64,000 nucleotides of DNA from assembly GCA_016214845.1 (NCBI GenBank), contig JACRMS010000037.1:62001-126000 (forward strand). The letters run 5' to 3'. Of this stretch, positions 10,333 through 19,105 are shown piece after piece; the first letter of the stretch is position 1; each line of letters opens with the position of its first letter. Made by a program: the position numbers and the translations under genes. Under the pieces are notes generated by a model. The model was not told the DNA's origin. It made no database searches and worked only from the letters and a program-made list of their open reading frames with translations. This DNA comes from Nitrospirota bacterium (GTDB taxonomy: Bacteria; Nitrospirota; Thermodesulfovibrionia; UBA6902).

Positions 10333-11190
10333 TTAAAAAATCTCCCCATTAACCTCGGGCAGCATTATATTTATCTGGGCTCCGGGGAAAGGGACAAGAT
10401 GTTTTTCTTTTTCTTTCCCATGTGCCCAGCCGGGGATTATCGAGCACTTTGCCATGCCTGAGCGGATTGAGATCTTGCCGTTCCATTCGTTTACAAAACG
10501 CCGGACTGCGGCGAGTCCGTGTCCCCTTCCAATATCTTCGTGCCTGGACACTCCATGCAGCAAGGCCTTTTCAATGGCCTCAAGGTCATCCTTTACGGCT
10601 ACCCTCGATGAAAGCGATTCTCTAAAACCTATTCCCAGATCCATGACCGCGATCTTAACGATGTTCTTTTTTATATTCTGAAAACGATATTTCTGAATAC
10701 CTACAAAACCCGTGTTGCCGCTGTGCTCAATGATATTCTGGCACACCTCTGAGAGCGCGACGATAAAACCGTTGATGGCGCGTTCATCGTAGTGTAAATG
10801 CTTTTCAAGGATTTTATGGGCCCGCTTTTTTACCCTGCCCACGATAAAATGAATATCGTCGGATTTCTCAATAGGCGTAATTTCAAGAAGAACATCCGAA
10901 AAGGAACTCCTTAAATATTTACCGGATATGTCCTGTGTTTCAGGGAGGAGATTGAAATAGCTGCGCGCGAATTTAAAAAAATCCATCCGCTCAAGATACT
11001 TGAGCACCACTTCGGATTCCGGCAGCAGCAAACTTTTTCTATTGCCGTTAAACAAGAAGTTTCTGCCGGCCTCAAGCAGGCCGACCATGCCGTAGGGGTC
11101 GATGAAGGTCACTCCGCGCAGGTCGATAGTGTCCTGCTTCAGTAGACCGGAAAGGAATAATTCAAAGGTGTCGTCAGAGAGGTGGGTCAT
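10333..11190 (-). CDS. STAS-like domain fused to HATPase (anti-sigma-factor-type kinase)
   Basis: 285 residues. The N-terminal part (about 1-75) reads like a STAS/anti-anti-sigma fold ('LRGVTFIDPYGMVGLLE'). The C-terminal part is a GHKL ATPase: N-box 'ALSEVCQNIIEHSG', G1 'DLGIGF' and G2 'GRGHGLAAVRRF'. No membrane or phosphoacceptor His domain is visible, so this is more like an RsbW/SpoIIAB-type serine kinase joined to its antagonist than a two-component sensor. The partner sigma factor or phosphatase is not in the neighbourhood. It is followed by the YkgJ-like gene. Confidence 0.7.
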   Translation of the reverse strand: MTHLSDDTFELFLSGLLKQDTIDLRGVTFIDPYGMVGLLEAGRNFLFNGNRKSLLLPESEVVLKYLERMDFFKFARSYFNLLPETQDISGKYLRSSFSDVLLEITPIEKSDDIHFIVGRVKKRAHKILEKHLHYDERAINGFIVALSEVCQNIIEHSGNTGFVGIQKYRFQNIKKNIVKIAVMDLGIGFRESLSSRVAVKDDLEAIEKALLHGVSRHEDIGRGHGLAAVRRFVNEWNGKISIRSGMAKCSIIPGWAHGKEKEKHLVPFPGAQINIMLPEVNGEIF

Positions 11191-11270
11191 ACAAACCTTG
11201 AAGGACGAGGGCAGAAGGATGAATTGAAAGGAATATTCCCTTCTTCATCCCTCTGCCTTCATCTTTTTTG

Positions 11271-11939
11271 TTAAATAATCATCCCGTCTTTCATTTTCAA
11301 AATCCTTCCGCATTGAGAGGCGAGGGTTTCGTTATGGGTGACGATAATAAAGGTTATCCCCTTTTTGTTTAATTCCGTAAGGAGGGCAAATAATTCCTCG
11401 CCGGTCTGGGTGTCGAGGTTTCCCGTGGGTTCATCAGCAAGCACAACTTTCGGGTCCAGCATCAGCGCCCTTGCAACGGCAACCCTCTGCTGCTCGCCGC
11501 CTGAAAGTTCGCCCGGTTTGTGCGACAGCCTCCCGGAGAGCCCGACATCGGCAAGTAATTGTTTTGCCTTCGCGGCCGCTTCTTTATGATTTACTCCCCC
11601 GATGAGAGCGGGCATTATTGTATTTTCAAGCGTGTTGAATTCCGGCATCAGATGATGGAACTGGAATACAAAACCGATCACCCTGCTTCTGAAATCCGAC
11701 AGCGCGTCACTCTTCAGCTCAAAGACGTCTTTGCCTTCGTACAGGACATTCCCGGAAGAGGGCCTGTCGAGTGTGCCGAGTATGTGAAGCAGCGTGCTTT
11801 TGCCGACTCCCGAAGGGCCCATGAGTGCGGTCATTTCCCCTTTGTTAATATCAAAGGTAATGTCCTTCAATACATTGAGCCTGCCGCCTGGAGAGGCGAA
11901 TGTTTTATTAAGATTCCTTACGCTGATTAACGGTTCCAT
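11271..11939 (-). CDS. lolD: Lipoprotein-releasing ABC transporter ATPase LolD
   Basis: Drives release of outer-membrane lipoproteins from the inner membrane. 222 residues with Walker A 'GPSGVGKST', the signature 'LSGGEQQRVAVARAL' and Walker B 'VVLADEPTGNLD'. The order on the minus strand is lysS, lolC/E, a small membrane protein, lolD. The permease in the same run supports LolD over other MacB-type ATPases. Confidence 0.88.
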   Translation of the reverse strand: MEPLISVRNLNKTFASPGGRLNVLKDITFDINKGEMTALMGPSGVGKSTLLHILGTLDRPSSGNVLYEGKDVFELKSDALSDFRSRVIGFVFQFHHLMPEFNTLENTIMPALIGGVNHKEAAAKAKQLLADVGLSGRLSHKPGELSGGEQQRVAVARALMLDPKVVLADEPTGNLDTQTGEELFALLTELNKKGITFIIVTHNETLASQCGRILKMKDGMII

Positions 11940-11969
11940 GATATTAATATAAACTTAATAAAGGCTTTT

Positions 11970-12022
11970 CAGCCACGAAGTTTAATTCATTCGTGTTTAT
12001 TCGTGCGCATTCGTGGCAAATG
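11970..12022. repeat. Decamer stuttering repeat between lolD and the small membrane gene
   Basis: Three 10-nt units sharing ATTCGTG (ATTCGTGTTT, ATTCGTGCGC and a third) preceded by the inverse GCCACGAAG, so the ends can pair. It lies in the gap between the stop of 12035-12295 and the lolD start. Confidence 0.7.
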
Positions 12023-12034
12023 CCGTTGTCAAGA

Positions 12035-12295
12035 TTATTGCTGGTCATCCTTTTTTGTTTTTTCCTGATCAGGGGAAACGGCTTCCCTGATCAGGTCAAA
12101 TGTCTTCTTTACATCCTCGCTTCCAGCCTTTATATCATCCACATAATTTCCGAATTCCTGTATTGTCTCGCCTAAACCCACAGTTTGTCTGCCAAGCCAT
12201 CTGAAAGGTTCGCCGCCTTTCCACGTCGCAAGCCCGATCGATATAAAAATCACAAGCAGGGTAAATGCTATGAGTTTGAAAAAGCCTTTAAGCAT
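12035..12295 (-). CDS. Small membrane protein within the Lol operon (unknown function)
   Basis: 86 residues: an N-terminal membrane segment (about 6-24), then a soluble, acidic, Lys-rich helical tail. I do not recognise a family. It lies between lolC/E and lolD on the same strand, about 80 bp from the permease and 95 bp from lolD, so it is probably transcribed with them. Its topology (single N-in or signal anchor with a periplasmic or cytoplasmic tail) cannot be settled from sequence. Confidence 0.65.
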   Translation of the reverse strand: MLKGFFKLIAFTLLVIFISIGLATWKGGEPFRWLGRQTVGLGETIQEFGNYVDDIKAGSEDVKKTFDLIREAVSPDQEKTKKDDQQ

Positions 12296-12377
12296 TGTGC
12301 CTCCAGTTACAGGATGCAGAGGGTAAAATATTTAAAACAGGTTTCCGGTGCTCTTTTATTTTGATCTGCATTCCGCA

Positions 12378-13607
12378 TTATTCATATCTCAACGGCTCAA
12401 CTGGGTCCAGTTTTGCCGCCTGCCAGGCAGGATAAACAGTGGCAAGGAAGCTGATCAGGACCGCCGCTGCCGGGACAATGATGTAATCAAACAGGCTCAT
12501 CTTGACCGGCAGATAACTCAGATAGTACACATCCGGGGGGAGGTTGATGAATTTGTATTTTTTAAGAAGCTCGCACAGTGTATATCCGCCAATAACTCCG
12601 GCAGCCGTTCCCGTGATCCCGATGATCAGTCCGTGGATCATAAAAATCGACATGACCCCTTTGCTGGTAGCGCCCATTGTCTTCATTATAGCAATCTCCC
12701 GCGCTTTTTCAATAACAATCATGATGAGGTTGCTGATAATGTTGAAAGACGCCACAAGGATTATCAAGGTAAGGATTATGAACATCACTATCTTTTCGAG
12801 CTTGAGAGCTGAAAAGAGGTTCCTGTTCATCTGCATCCAGTCCCTCGCGATATAAGGGAGTCCGAGCGTGCTGTCAATCTTTCCGGCTGTGGTCCCGGCG
12901 TTGTAAAGATTGTCCGTCCTGATCTCAATAGCGGTGACCGCGCCGCGCAATCCCAAGAAGTCCTGGGCAACGCCAAGGTTGATAAAAGCAAGGCTTGAAT
13001 CATATTCAAACATGCCGGCCTCAAAAAAACCGGCGATCCTGAATTTCTTCATTTTGGGGATCATGCCCAGGGGCCCGATCTCCCCGATGGGAGAGACCAT
13101 TTCGATCTCGTCGCCGACAAATAAACCGAGATTTCTTAACAGCTCCCTGCCGATTATAATTCCAGGGACCCCTTCGCTTTTCCTCAGGCTGTCAACGCTG
13201 CCTGATTTAAGTTTGTTAAGAATGTCTGTAGTGTCTTTTTCAATGTCAGGGTCAACGCCCCTGATGACGACCCCTGACGCCCTGCTGCCGAACCTCAGCA
13301 TTACCTGCCCGTAGACAACAGGCGATGAGGCAATAACGCCGTCAATCTTGTCTATCTTCTTTTTGGCTGTTTCAAAATCACGTATATTCCCCTCGTAGCT
13401 CTGCACTACAACATGAGCGTTGGTCTTGAGGATTTTGTCCTGAAGGTCTTCGCGGAAACCGCTCATGACGGACAGCACCGTTAAAAGGGTCATAACGCCG
13501 AGCGCGACACCGGCGATTGATATTACAGTGTTGATGGAGATACCGCTGTGCTTCTTTTTTGATCTGAAATAACGGAAGGCTATAAAGAATTGATAGGGCA
13601 GGTTCAT
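12378..13607 (-). CDS. lolC: Lipoprotein-releasing system permease LolC/LolE
   Basis: 409 residues with an N-terminal membrane helix after 'FRYFRSKKKHSGISIN', a long periplasmic MacB-PCD domain, then three membrane helices and the FtsX domain ('IVEKAREIAIMKTMGA', 'DPVEPLRYE' at the end). That is the LolC/E layout. Only one permease gene is present, suggesting a homodimer or LolF-like arrangement with LolD. The start overlaps the lysS stop by 4 bp. Confidence 0.88.
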   Translation of the reverse strand: MNLPYQFFIAFRYFRSKKKHSGISINTVISIAGVALGVMTLLTVLSVMSGFREDLQDKILKTNAHVVVQSYEGNIRDFETAKKKIDKIDGVIASSPVVYGQVMLRFGSRASGVVIRGVDPDIEKDTTDILNKLKSGSVDSLRKSEGVPGIIIGRELLRNLGLFVGDEIEMVSPIGEIGPLGMIPKMKKFRIAGFFEAGMFEYDSSLAFINLGVAQDFLGLRGAVTAIEIRTDNLYNAGTTAGKIDSTLGLPYIARDWMQMNRNLFSALKLEKIVMFIILTLIILVASFNIISNLIMIVIEKAREIAIMKTMGATSKGVMSIFMIHGLIIGITGTAAGVIGGYTLCELLKKYKFINLPPDVYYLSYLPVKMSLFDYIIVPAAAVLISFLATVYPAWQAAKLDPVEPLRYE

Positions 13608-15100
13608 TGTTCAGGTTTTAATTGCGGGAACAGGATTACGTCCCTGATTGAGGATGTGTTCGTCAGAAGCATTAACAGCCTGTCGATCCCTATCCCCTCG
13701 CCTGCCGCGGGAGGCATACCGTACTCCAGCGCCCTGACAAAATCATCATCCATAAACCCTGCTTCTTCGTCTCCCTGTTTGCGCGCCTCTACCTGCTCCA
13801 GGAATCTGCCCTTTTGATCAGCGGGGTCATTGAGCTCTGAAAAGGCATTGGCGATTTCCCTGCCGCCGATAAAAAGCTCAAACCTCTCCACAAGGTCAGG
13901 GTTGTCTTTTCTCCTTTTTGCAAGAGGAGAAAGCTCAACAGGATAATCGGTAATAAAGGTGGGCTGTATAAGCTTCGTCTCGACCTTCTCTTTGAATATC
14001 TCATCGAGTATCTTGCCGTGCGTGGTTTTTTTGTCAACGTCAATCTTGTTATCGAGCGCAAATTGTCTCGCCTTTTCCACATCCTTAAAGACTGCGGGAT
14101 CAACACCTTCTTTTGACATAGCGTCAACCATACTGATCCTGGTCCATGGAGGGGTGAAATCAATTACCACCTCTTCCGCCGGATCAGCGCCCTCGCCAAA
14201 GGGCACGCGAAGCCCGCCGTTTATTTCTTTGCAGAGATACGGGAGCAGTTCTTCGGTAAAATTCATCAGGAAGTTGTAATCCTCATAGGCGATATAGAAT
14301 TCGAGCATGGTGAATTCAGGGTTGTGTTTCGAGGATATCCCCTCGTTCCTGAAATTTTTATTGATCTCATAGACTTTATCATACCCTCCGACGAGGAGTT
14401 TCTTCAGGTAAAGCTCAGGCGCTATCCTGAGGTAGAGGTCAAGCCCCAGCGCATTGTGGTGAGTTTTAAAAGGACGCGCGGTAGCGCCGCCGGGGATCTG
14501 GTGCATCATGGGAGTTTCGACTTCTATAAAGCCCCTCTCGTCAAAATAATTCCTGAGGGCCTTTATCAATTTGCTGCGTTTGAGAAAAAGCTCTTTTACG
14601 TGGGGGTTGACGATAAGGTCCACATAACGCTGCCTGCAGCGGGTTTCGATATCTTTCAGGCCGTGCCATTTTTCGGGAAGAGGCCTGAGGGATTTGCATA
14701 GCAGTGTGAGACTGTCGGCATTAACGGTAAGCTCATTGGTCCTGGTCCTGAACAACTGCCCGGTTACTCCTACAATGTCTCCTATGTCGAGATTCTTGAA
14801 TATGTCCGGGTTGGAGGTGATGATCTCTTTTGAGAAATAAACCTGCACCCTGCCCGTGGCGTCCTGGATGTGGGCGAAGGCCGTCTTGCCGAAATCCCTG
14901 AAGGAGATCATGCGGCCTGCAAGCGCGCATTTTTCTTTCCTCGGCTCAAGCTCTTCCTTGCTAAGCGCCCCGAATTTACTTACAATGTCTGACGCCTTGT
15001 CAGCTGCGGTAAAGGGTTTTCCATAAGGCTCAAGGCCCGCGTCACGAAGCCTGCCGAGTTTCTTCAACCTCTCCTGTATCAATTCGTTAGATTCGTCCAA
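13604..15100 (-). CDS. lysS: Lysyl-tRNA synthetase, class II
   Basis: Charges tRNA-Lys. 498 residues: an OB-fold anticodon-binding domain (about 55-140, 'FRDFGKTAFAHIQDATGRVQ') and a class II core with motif 2 'FRNEGISSKHNPEFTMLE' and motif 3 'GEGIGIDRLLML'. It is complete and normal in length. It overlaps lolC/E by 4 bp, so the two are translationally coupled; a lysS-lolCDE order is frequent in several proteobacterial and related groups. Confidence 0.96.
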   Translation of the reverse strand: MDESNELIQERLKKLGRLRDAGLEPYGKPFTAADKASDIVSKFGALSKEELEPRKEKCALAGRMISFRDFGKTAFAHIQDATGRVQVYFSKEIITSNPDIFKNLDIGDIVGVTGQLFRTRTNELTVNADSLTLLCKSLRPLPEKWHGLKDIETRCRQRYVDLIVNPHVKELFLKRSKLIKALRNYFDERGFIEVETPMMHQIPGGATARPFKTHHNALGLDLYLRIAPELYLKKLLVGGYDKVYEINKNFRNEGISSKHNPEFTMLEFYIAYEDYNFLMNFTEELLPYLCKEINGGLRVPFGEGADPAEEVVIDFTPPWTRISMVDAMSKEGVDPAVFKDVEKARQFALDNKIDVDKKTTHGKILDEIFKEKVETKLIQPTFITDYPVELSPLAKRRKDNPDLVERFELFIGGREIANAFSELNDPADQKGRFLEQVEARKQGDEEAGFMDDDFVRALEYGMPPAAGEGIGIDRLLMLLTNTSSIRDVILFPQLKPEQ

Positions 15101-15172
15101 TGTTCACCTTTCAATAAATTAAGTGTGGGAAATGGGAAAAAATCCCCAGAGATTTTAAAGTCGTTCTGTTAA

Positions 15173-15439
15173 CTACTCAAGAAAACCTGAGAGGATCTTT
15201 GTCTTTTCCTCGATCATCCTGTCTATGTGCTGCAGCTCCATCCTGAGCTTGAAAAGCTCGTCGGTGATGCCGAACGCCGTCATGACCATCGCCCTTGACT
15301 GGTTTATGTTGGGGGCCACGCTGTATATTTCTTTCAGCTTCTCGTCAACATATTTTGCCAGAGATTTTATATAGGCCTCGTTTTCGTCGGTCTTTATCGA
15401 GTAGCTCTGGCCCAGTATCTGGACTTCAACGGACTGCAT
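15173..15439 (-). CDS. zapA: Cell division protein ZapA
   Basis: 88 residues. The N-terminal 'VEVQILGQSYSIKTDENEAYIKSLAKYVDEKL' pattern is typical of ZapA, and the C-terminal half is a coiled coil. ZapA bundles FtsZ filaments at the division site. It is 3 bp from the upstream coiled-coil gene (15443-15712), so the two are coupled. The next gene downstream on this strand is lysS, about 70 bp away. Confidence 0.85.
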   Translation of the reverse strand: MQSVEVQILGQSYSIKTDENEAYIKSLAKYVDEKLKEIYSVAPNINQSRAMVMTAFGITDELFKLRMELQHIDRMIEEKTKILSGFLE

Positions 15440-15442
15440 AAA

Positions 15443-15712
15443 CTAAATCTCCACTGACTCAAGCTCTCTTATTAAATTCTCCAACTGAGACTTTACGGTC
15501 TCACGCTCGCCGGTAAGCTTCTCTATGTCTGACTTGAGAATATCGGAATTTTTCAGTTCACGCCTGATAGAAGAGATCTCTTCGTCTTTCTCCGCCAGCT
15601 CTTCATGCAGTTTGGTGATTTTTGCATTCAACTTGTCGTTTTCTTCTGTTAACGCTTTGATTTTGTCGACCACCTTCGTGATCTTCTCCTCAAGCATCTG
15701 TATCTTTTCCAC
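15443..15712 (-). CDS. Small coiled-coil protein paired with zapA (ZapB-like)
   Basis: 89 residues, almost all heptad-patterned coiled coil (many Glu, Lys and Leu), without membrane segments. The longer frame to 15772 lacks a ribosome site; AAGGAGG lies 8 nt before the GTG at 15712, so I use that start ('VEKIQMLEEK'). The position directly ahead of zapA suggests a ZapB-like partner in division, but coiled coils give weak homology evidence. Confidence 0.65.
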   Translation of the reverse strand: MEKIQMLEEKITKVVDKIKALTEENDKLNAKITKLHEELAEKDEEISSIRRELKNSDILKSDIEKLTGERETVKSQLENLIRELESVEI

Positions 15713-15889
15713 AGATGTGCCCTCCTTAGAATAATTAAACAGACCCTGTTGCATCAGCATGTAAATTATCAAAATCAGACTAAAAAGTAAACCCTGTTAA
15801 AAAGCAGTTAAGAAGTAAAGAGCCGAAGTTTGAAGCTGAAACAGGAGATGATTTTTTTATTAAGGGAAGCCGGATCTCCCGTCTTAATT

Positions 15890-16423
15890 TCAAGGCTGAT
15901 TATGATGTTCCGCAGTCCTGAATCTCTTTTTGACAGGGGCTTTGCCGGGTGTCTTGTATATAAAGCAGTCTTCCACTGTTATCTCATGGAAATGGTCTGC
16001 TTCTTCAATTAATATATGGGCGGCTGTTTTCCTTACGGCGGCAATCTCCACCCTTACGCCTTCCCCCTTCAGGTGAGTGACCAGGTCCACAAAATCCGAA
16101 TCTCCCGACATAATAATGATGGTGTCGACCTTTGAAGAGAGCTGGGTCGCCTTTATTGAGAGCGGGATATCCGCTGACTTGTGACACGGGATAACAGAGC
16201 CGTAATAGTTTTCGTAAAGCCTTTCAGCGAACTTGGAGGAAATGGCCTTGCCTTCGCGGAAATAAAGCAGCCTGTTCAACCCCCTTCCGTTGAGCAGTTT
16301 CGGGATCAGCTTGTCGAAATTGATCATCGCGTTTTTCGTCTGTGAGAGGTCATGGATGCTGCGCTCGATGTTGTTGCCGTCGCAAAGGATCGCTACCGAC
16401 TGGTTGATAAGAATATTTTCCAT
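15890..16423 (-). CDS. NYN-domain (LabA/DUF88-type) protein, putative nuclease
   Basis: 177 residues with the NYN PIN-like fold: 'AILCDGNNIE' (Asp15) near the start and 'TIIIMSGDSDFVDLV' with two Asp residues near 105-110, which form the metal site. The basic tail ends 'KKRFRTAEHHNQP'. Family members are implicated in RNA processing. It stands alone between slt and the zapA pair. Confidence 0.85.
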   Translation of the reverse strand: MENILINQSVAILCDGNNIERSIHDLSQTKNAMINFDKLIPKLLNGRGLNRLLYFREGKAISSKFAERLYENYYGSVIPCHKSADIPLSIKATQLSSKVDTIIIMSGDSDFVDLVTHLKGEGVRVEIAAVRKTAAHILIEEADHFHEITVEDCFIYKTPGKAPVKKRFRTAEHHNQP

Positions 16424-16517
16424 GCGATATTATACCGCAAAATAAAAATTATGTTTTAAAATTTTCCGGGCAGATATCTGAGACCAAATTAGGGACGTGA
16501 TAATCAAGCGGGGTATC

Positions 16518-18662
16518 CTACGATTTTCCCTGGGCGACTATTTGAGAATCTTCGATCGGCAGGCCGTTAATGCTGCGGTAGCGCCAGTAGCTCTTCAATA
16601 CTTTTTTCACGTAGAACCTTGTTTCCTTGTACGGGATGTTTTCGATAAATTCGATAAGGTCGTCCCTGCCGTATTTAGTCATCCATTTTTTTAGGGCGTT
16701 CTCTCCCGCGTTATAAGCCGCGAGCGCCAGGGGGATTTCCCTGAACTGCCTGATAAGCTGCGACAGGTAGTGTGTCCCCATCAGGATATTTTTTTTCACA
16801 TCGTGGATCTCTGAACGGTCTTTCAGGCTGAGTTTTATGTCCTTCTTTAACTTGTATGCGGTAGCGGGCATCAGCTGCATAAGTCCCACTGCTCCTGCCC
16901 ATGAAACCACCTTCGGATCAAACCGGCTCTCTTCCCTTATCACCGCCGCCACAAGATATTTATCCACGTTCCTTGGGCCGGCGGCCTCTTCTATGGTGTC
17001 GCCGAAACCGAAAGGATATGAGAAGGGCAGGAATTCCCGGTCAGTCTCTTTTTCGGCAAGACTGATCACCTTTCTGTACTCGCCGAGCTCCATCGCCACA
17101 TGGCCGAGATACATAAAGTCGTTTTTATTTTTATCGCGCTTTAGAGAATCAACTATTTCGTTCACCGCTTCATCTCTCATGCCAAGCGATGCCAGGGCGT
17201 CTATTCTTTCATACAGTTCCCCTGAGGGCCGGGAGGGTTTTGAAACTTCAACCCTCTCAGGCGCCACGTATTTTGAAGAGCGCATTTTAATAAGATAGCC
17301 GTAAAAGCTCCTGTCAGCAGGAAGCCCGTCGAAAAAGTCTTTGCCTTCCCCGTCGCACAGCTCATTACCGCCGGTCACCTGCAAAGACACCTTGTGCTTC
17401 AAACACTCCTCGGCAGCTTTTTCATGGCTTCTTGCCTTCCAGTAAAGATACTTGTAATAGTCGCTGTTTTTTTCATTGACGGCGAGCTGCGAAAAATAAT
17501 TATACGCGCTGCTGTAATTGCCCGACGTGTAGTTCATCCAGCCGAGCCCCCATAAGGCATCTTCCGCCTTTGAGGGAAACTTCTCCAGCACCTGCTTAAA
17601 GCTTTTCCCGGCGTCGCTGAACTTTTCCTTTCTTCTGAAATCTTCGCCTTCCATTATCAGCAAAAGACCGAGCCTGTCGTCATCAGGATAGTTTTTTTCG
17701 AACAAATTTTTTATCTTCTCAAACCCGGCCCTGTCGTCCATCCTGTAGAATGCCTGCGCCTGCCAGTAAAGCGCCTCGGGTGTATTGATCAGGCCGAAGG
17801 TCCTGGAGGAATCGGTATAGCGCTTCATCCTGAACTGGCACATGCCTATTGAAAGCATGATCTTGGCGCTCTCGAAATCAGCGCACATCGTCAGCGCCTT
17901 CTGATATTCTGTCTCAGCGCGCTGAAAGTTGTTTTTCTCAAAAAGCTTGTCGGCCCTTTTTAATATTTCGTCCTTGGTAAAGGTATCGGCTTTGAGCAGG
18001 ACCAGTTCCTTTAACGCGCTGTTGGATAAAGGCACGGCATTGATATAGATCTCTTTCAAAACGCGGACTGCCTGATCAGTTTCACTGTCATTTTTCAGCA
18101 GTACTGCGAGGGTCAATTTGTAATCCCAGTCGGAAGGATAAGCTTCAACATATTGAGCAAGCGCCTCTCTCGCCTCCGCCTTTCTTTTTAATTCAAGCAA
18201 TGACTTTATTTCAGACTGTTTCGCATATTGCAGCAGGAGATTGTTTTTAATCCGGCGCGCGGCTTCCAGGGCTTTTTCATGTTTCCCGGCAGACATGTAA
18301 ATGTCTACCAGAGAGCTGAGCGAGTAATCTCTTAGCAGCGGATAAGCATCAGCCGCTTTAATGAAATAACTCTCAGCCTTTGCCGGAGAACCTTCTTCCT
18401 TGTAAAGCCTGCCAAGCAGGAATACGGCCTTTTCTTTTTCGGGGAGGTTATTATTGACAATTCCAAGCAGCGCCTCTTCGGCCTTTTTATAAGAATGAGT
18501 ATTGATCAGGTGGACTGCGTTATTAATCCGGCTTTCCGGCCCGCTTGATAGCTGATGCAGTTGCGAATCTTTGGTGCCGTCTGGTCTTAATTCGGAAGCG
18601 TTACCGGCAAAGGGGATGAAGCAGAGGAGAATAAAAGAAAGTGCGAAAACATGCCTTCTCAT
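16518..18662 (-). CDS. slt: Soluble lytic murein transglycosylase
   Basis: Periplasmic enzyme that cleaves the MurNAc-GlcNAc bond to give 1,6-anhydro ends. A signal peptide covers about 1-23 ('MRRHVFALSF' to 'AGNA'), which is why the inner ATG at 18662 is preferred over 18677. The middle 500 residues are TPR-like helical repeats; the C-terminal SLT domain has 'VIREESRFDPKVVSWAGAVG' with the catalytic Glu, 'GLMQLMPATA' and 'ALAAYNAGENAL'. The C-terminus includes the usual 'ETRFYVKKVL'. Confidence 0.92.
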   Translation of the reverse strand: MRRHVFALSFILLCFIPFAGNASELRPDGTKDSQLHQLSSGPESRINNAVHLINTHSYKKAEEALLGIVNNNLPEKEKAVFLLGRLYKEEGSPAKAESYFIKAADAYPLLRDYSLSSLVDIYMSAGKHEKALEAARRIKNNLLLQYAKQSEIKSLLELKRKAEAREALAQYVEAYPSDWDYKLTLAVLLKNDSETDQAVRVLKEIYINAVPLSNSALKELVLLKADTFTKDEILKRADKLFEKNNFQRAETEYQKALTMCADFESAKIMLSIGMCQFRMKRYTDSSRTFGLINTPEALYWQAQAFYRMDDRAGFEKIKNLFEKNYPDDDRLGLLLIMEGEDFRRKEKFSDAGKSFKQVLEKFPSKAEDALWGLGWMNYTSGNYSSAYNYFSQLAVNEKNSDYYKYLYWKARSHEKAAEECLKHKVSLQVTGGNELCDGEGKDFFDGLPADRSFYGYLIKMRSSKYVAPERVEVSKPSRPSGELYERIDALASLGMRDEAVNEIVDSLKRDKNKNDFMYLGHVAMELGEYRKVISLAEKETDREFLPFSYPFGFGDTIEEAAGPRNVDKYLVAAVIREESRFDPKVVSWAGAVGLMQLMPATAYKLKKDIKLSLKDRSEIHDVKKNILMGTHYLSQLIRQFREIPLALAAYNAGENALKKWMTKYGRDDLIEFIENIPYKETRFYVKKVLKSYWRYRSINGLPIEDSQIVAQGKS

Positions 18663-19105
18663 AAACCACCAGTACATAAATTATATTAGCCTAAATATCT
18701 TTTCTTAACAATAGGGACGGGTAATGCGGAGATTAGATTTTTCAATGAAAATGTGCTAAAGAATCATATGAAGCCGGCCGAATAACAAATTAACAAAATT
18801 AGAGATCTAAGCAGCAGTAAAGTTAATTAGAAACAGACGGGGCAAGGTCTAAATAAATATATATTCTGGCAATACTTTCATAACGGAACTTTCTGCTGCA
18901 TTTTATCTCTACTATTAAGGCGCTGAACAGTGTCTGTCCATAAATTGCAAGTTTTTAATTTCGTCATGCCCGAAGTCTGTAATCGGGCATCCAGAACCTG
19001 TTAAGAAGACTGGATTCCCGCTCAACGAACTGCGGGAATGACGATTCAATGTTCGAGTTTATGAACTGACTCTAAATAGTGTTTGTTCAATAGAGGGTTA
19101 CTCGC
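18663..19105. other. Intergenic region between slt and the pentaheme cytochrome gene
   Basis: About 440 bp between divergent genes with no ORF I can support. It holds the REPIN-like doublet at 18962-19043. The rest is AT-rich and should contain the two promoters; I could not choose convincing -35/-10 boxes. Confidence 0.5.
18962..19043. repeat. REPIN-like doublet (GTCATGCCCG / GCGGGAATGAC)
   Basis: Two adjoining hairpins: GTCATGCCCG paired with CGGGCATCCAG, then CTGGATTCCCGC paired with GCGGGAATGAC. The whole unit is also roughly symmetric, starting CGTCAT and ending ATGACG. A related doublet is at 51203-51271 inside a gene. The layout is that of REP doublets (REPINs) mobilised by RAYT transposases; no RAYT gene is in the window. 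Confidence 0.8.

Noticed and set aside
15713-15889. 6S RNA or other small RNA next to zapA
   Set aside because: The gap is too short and lacks the long hairpin with central bubble.
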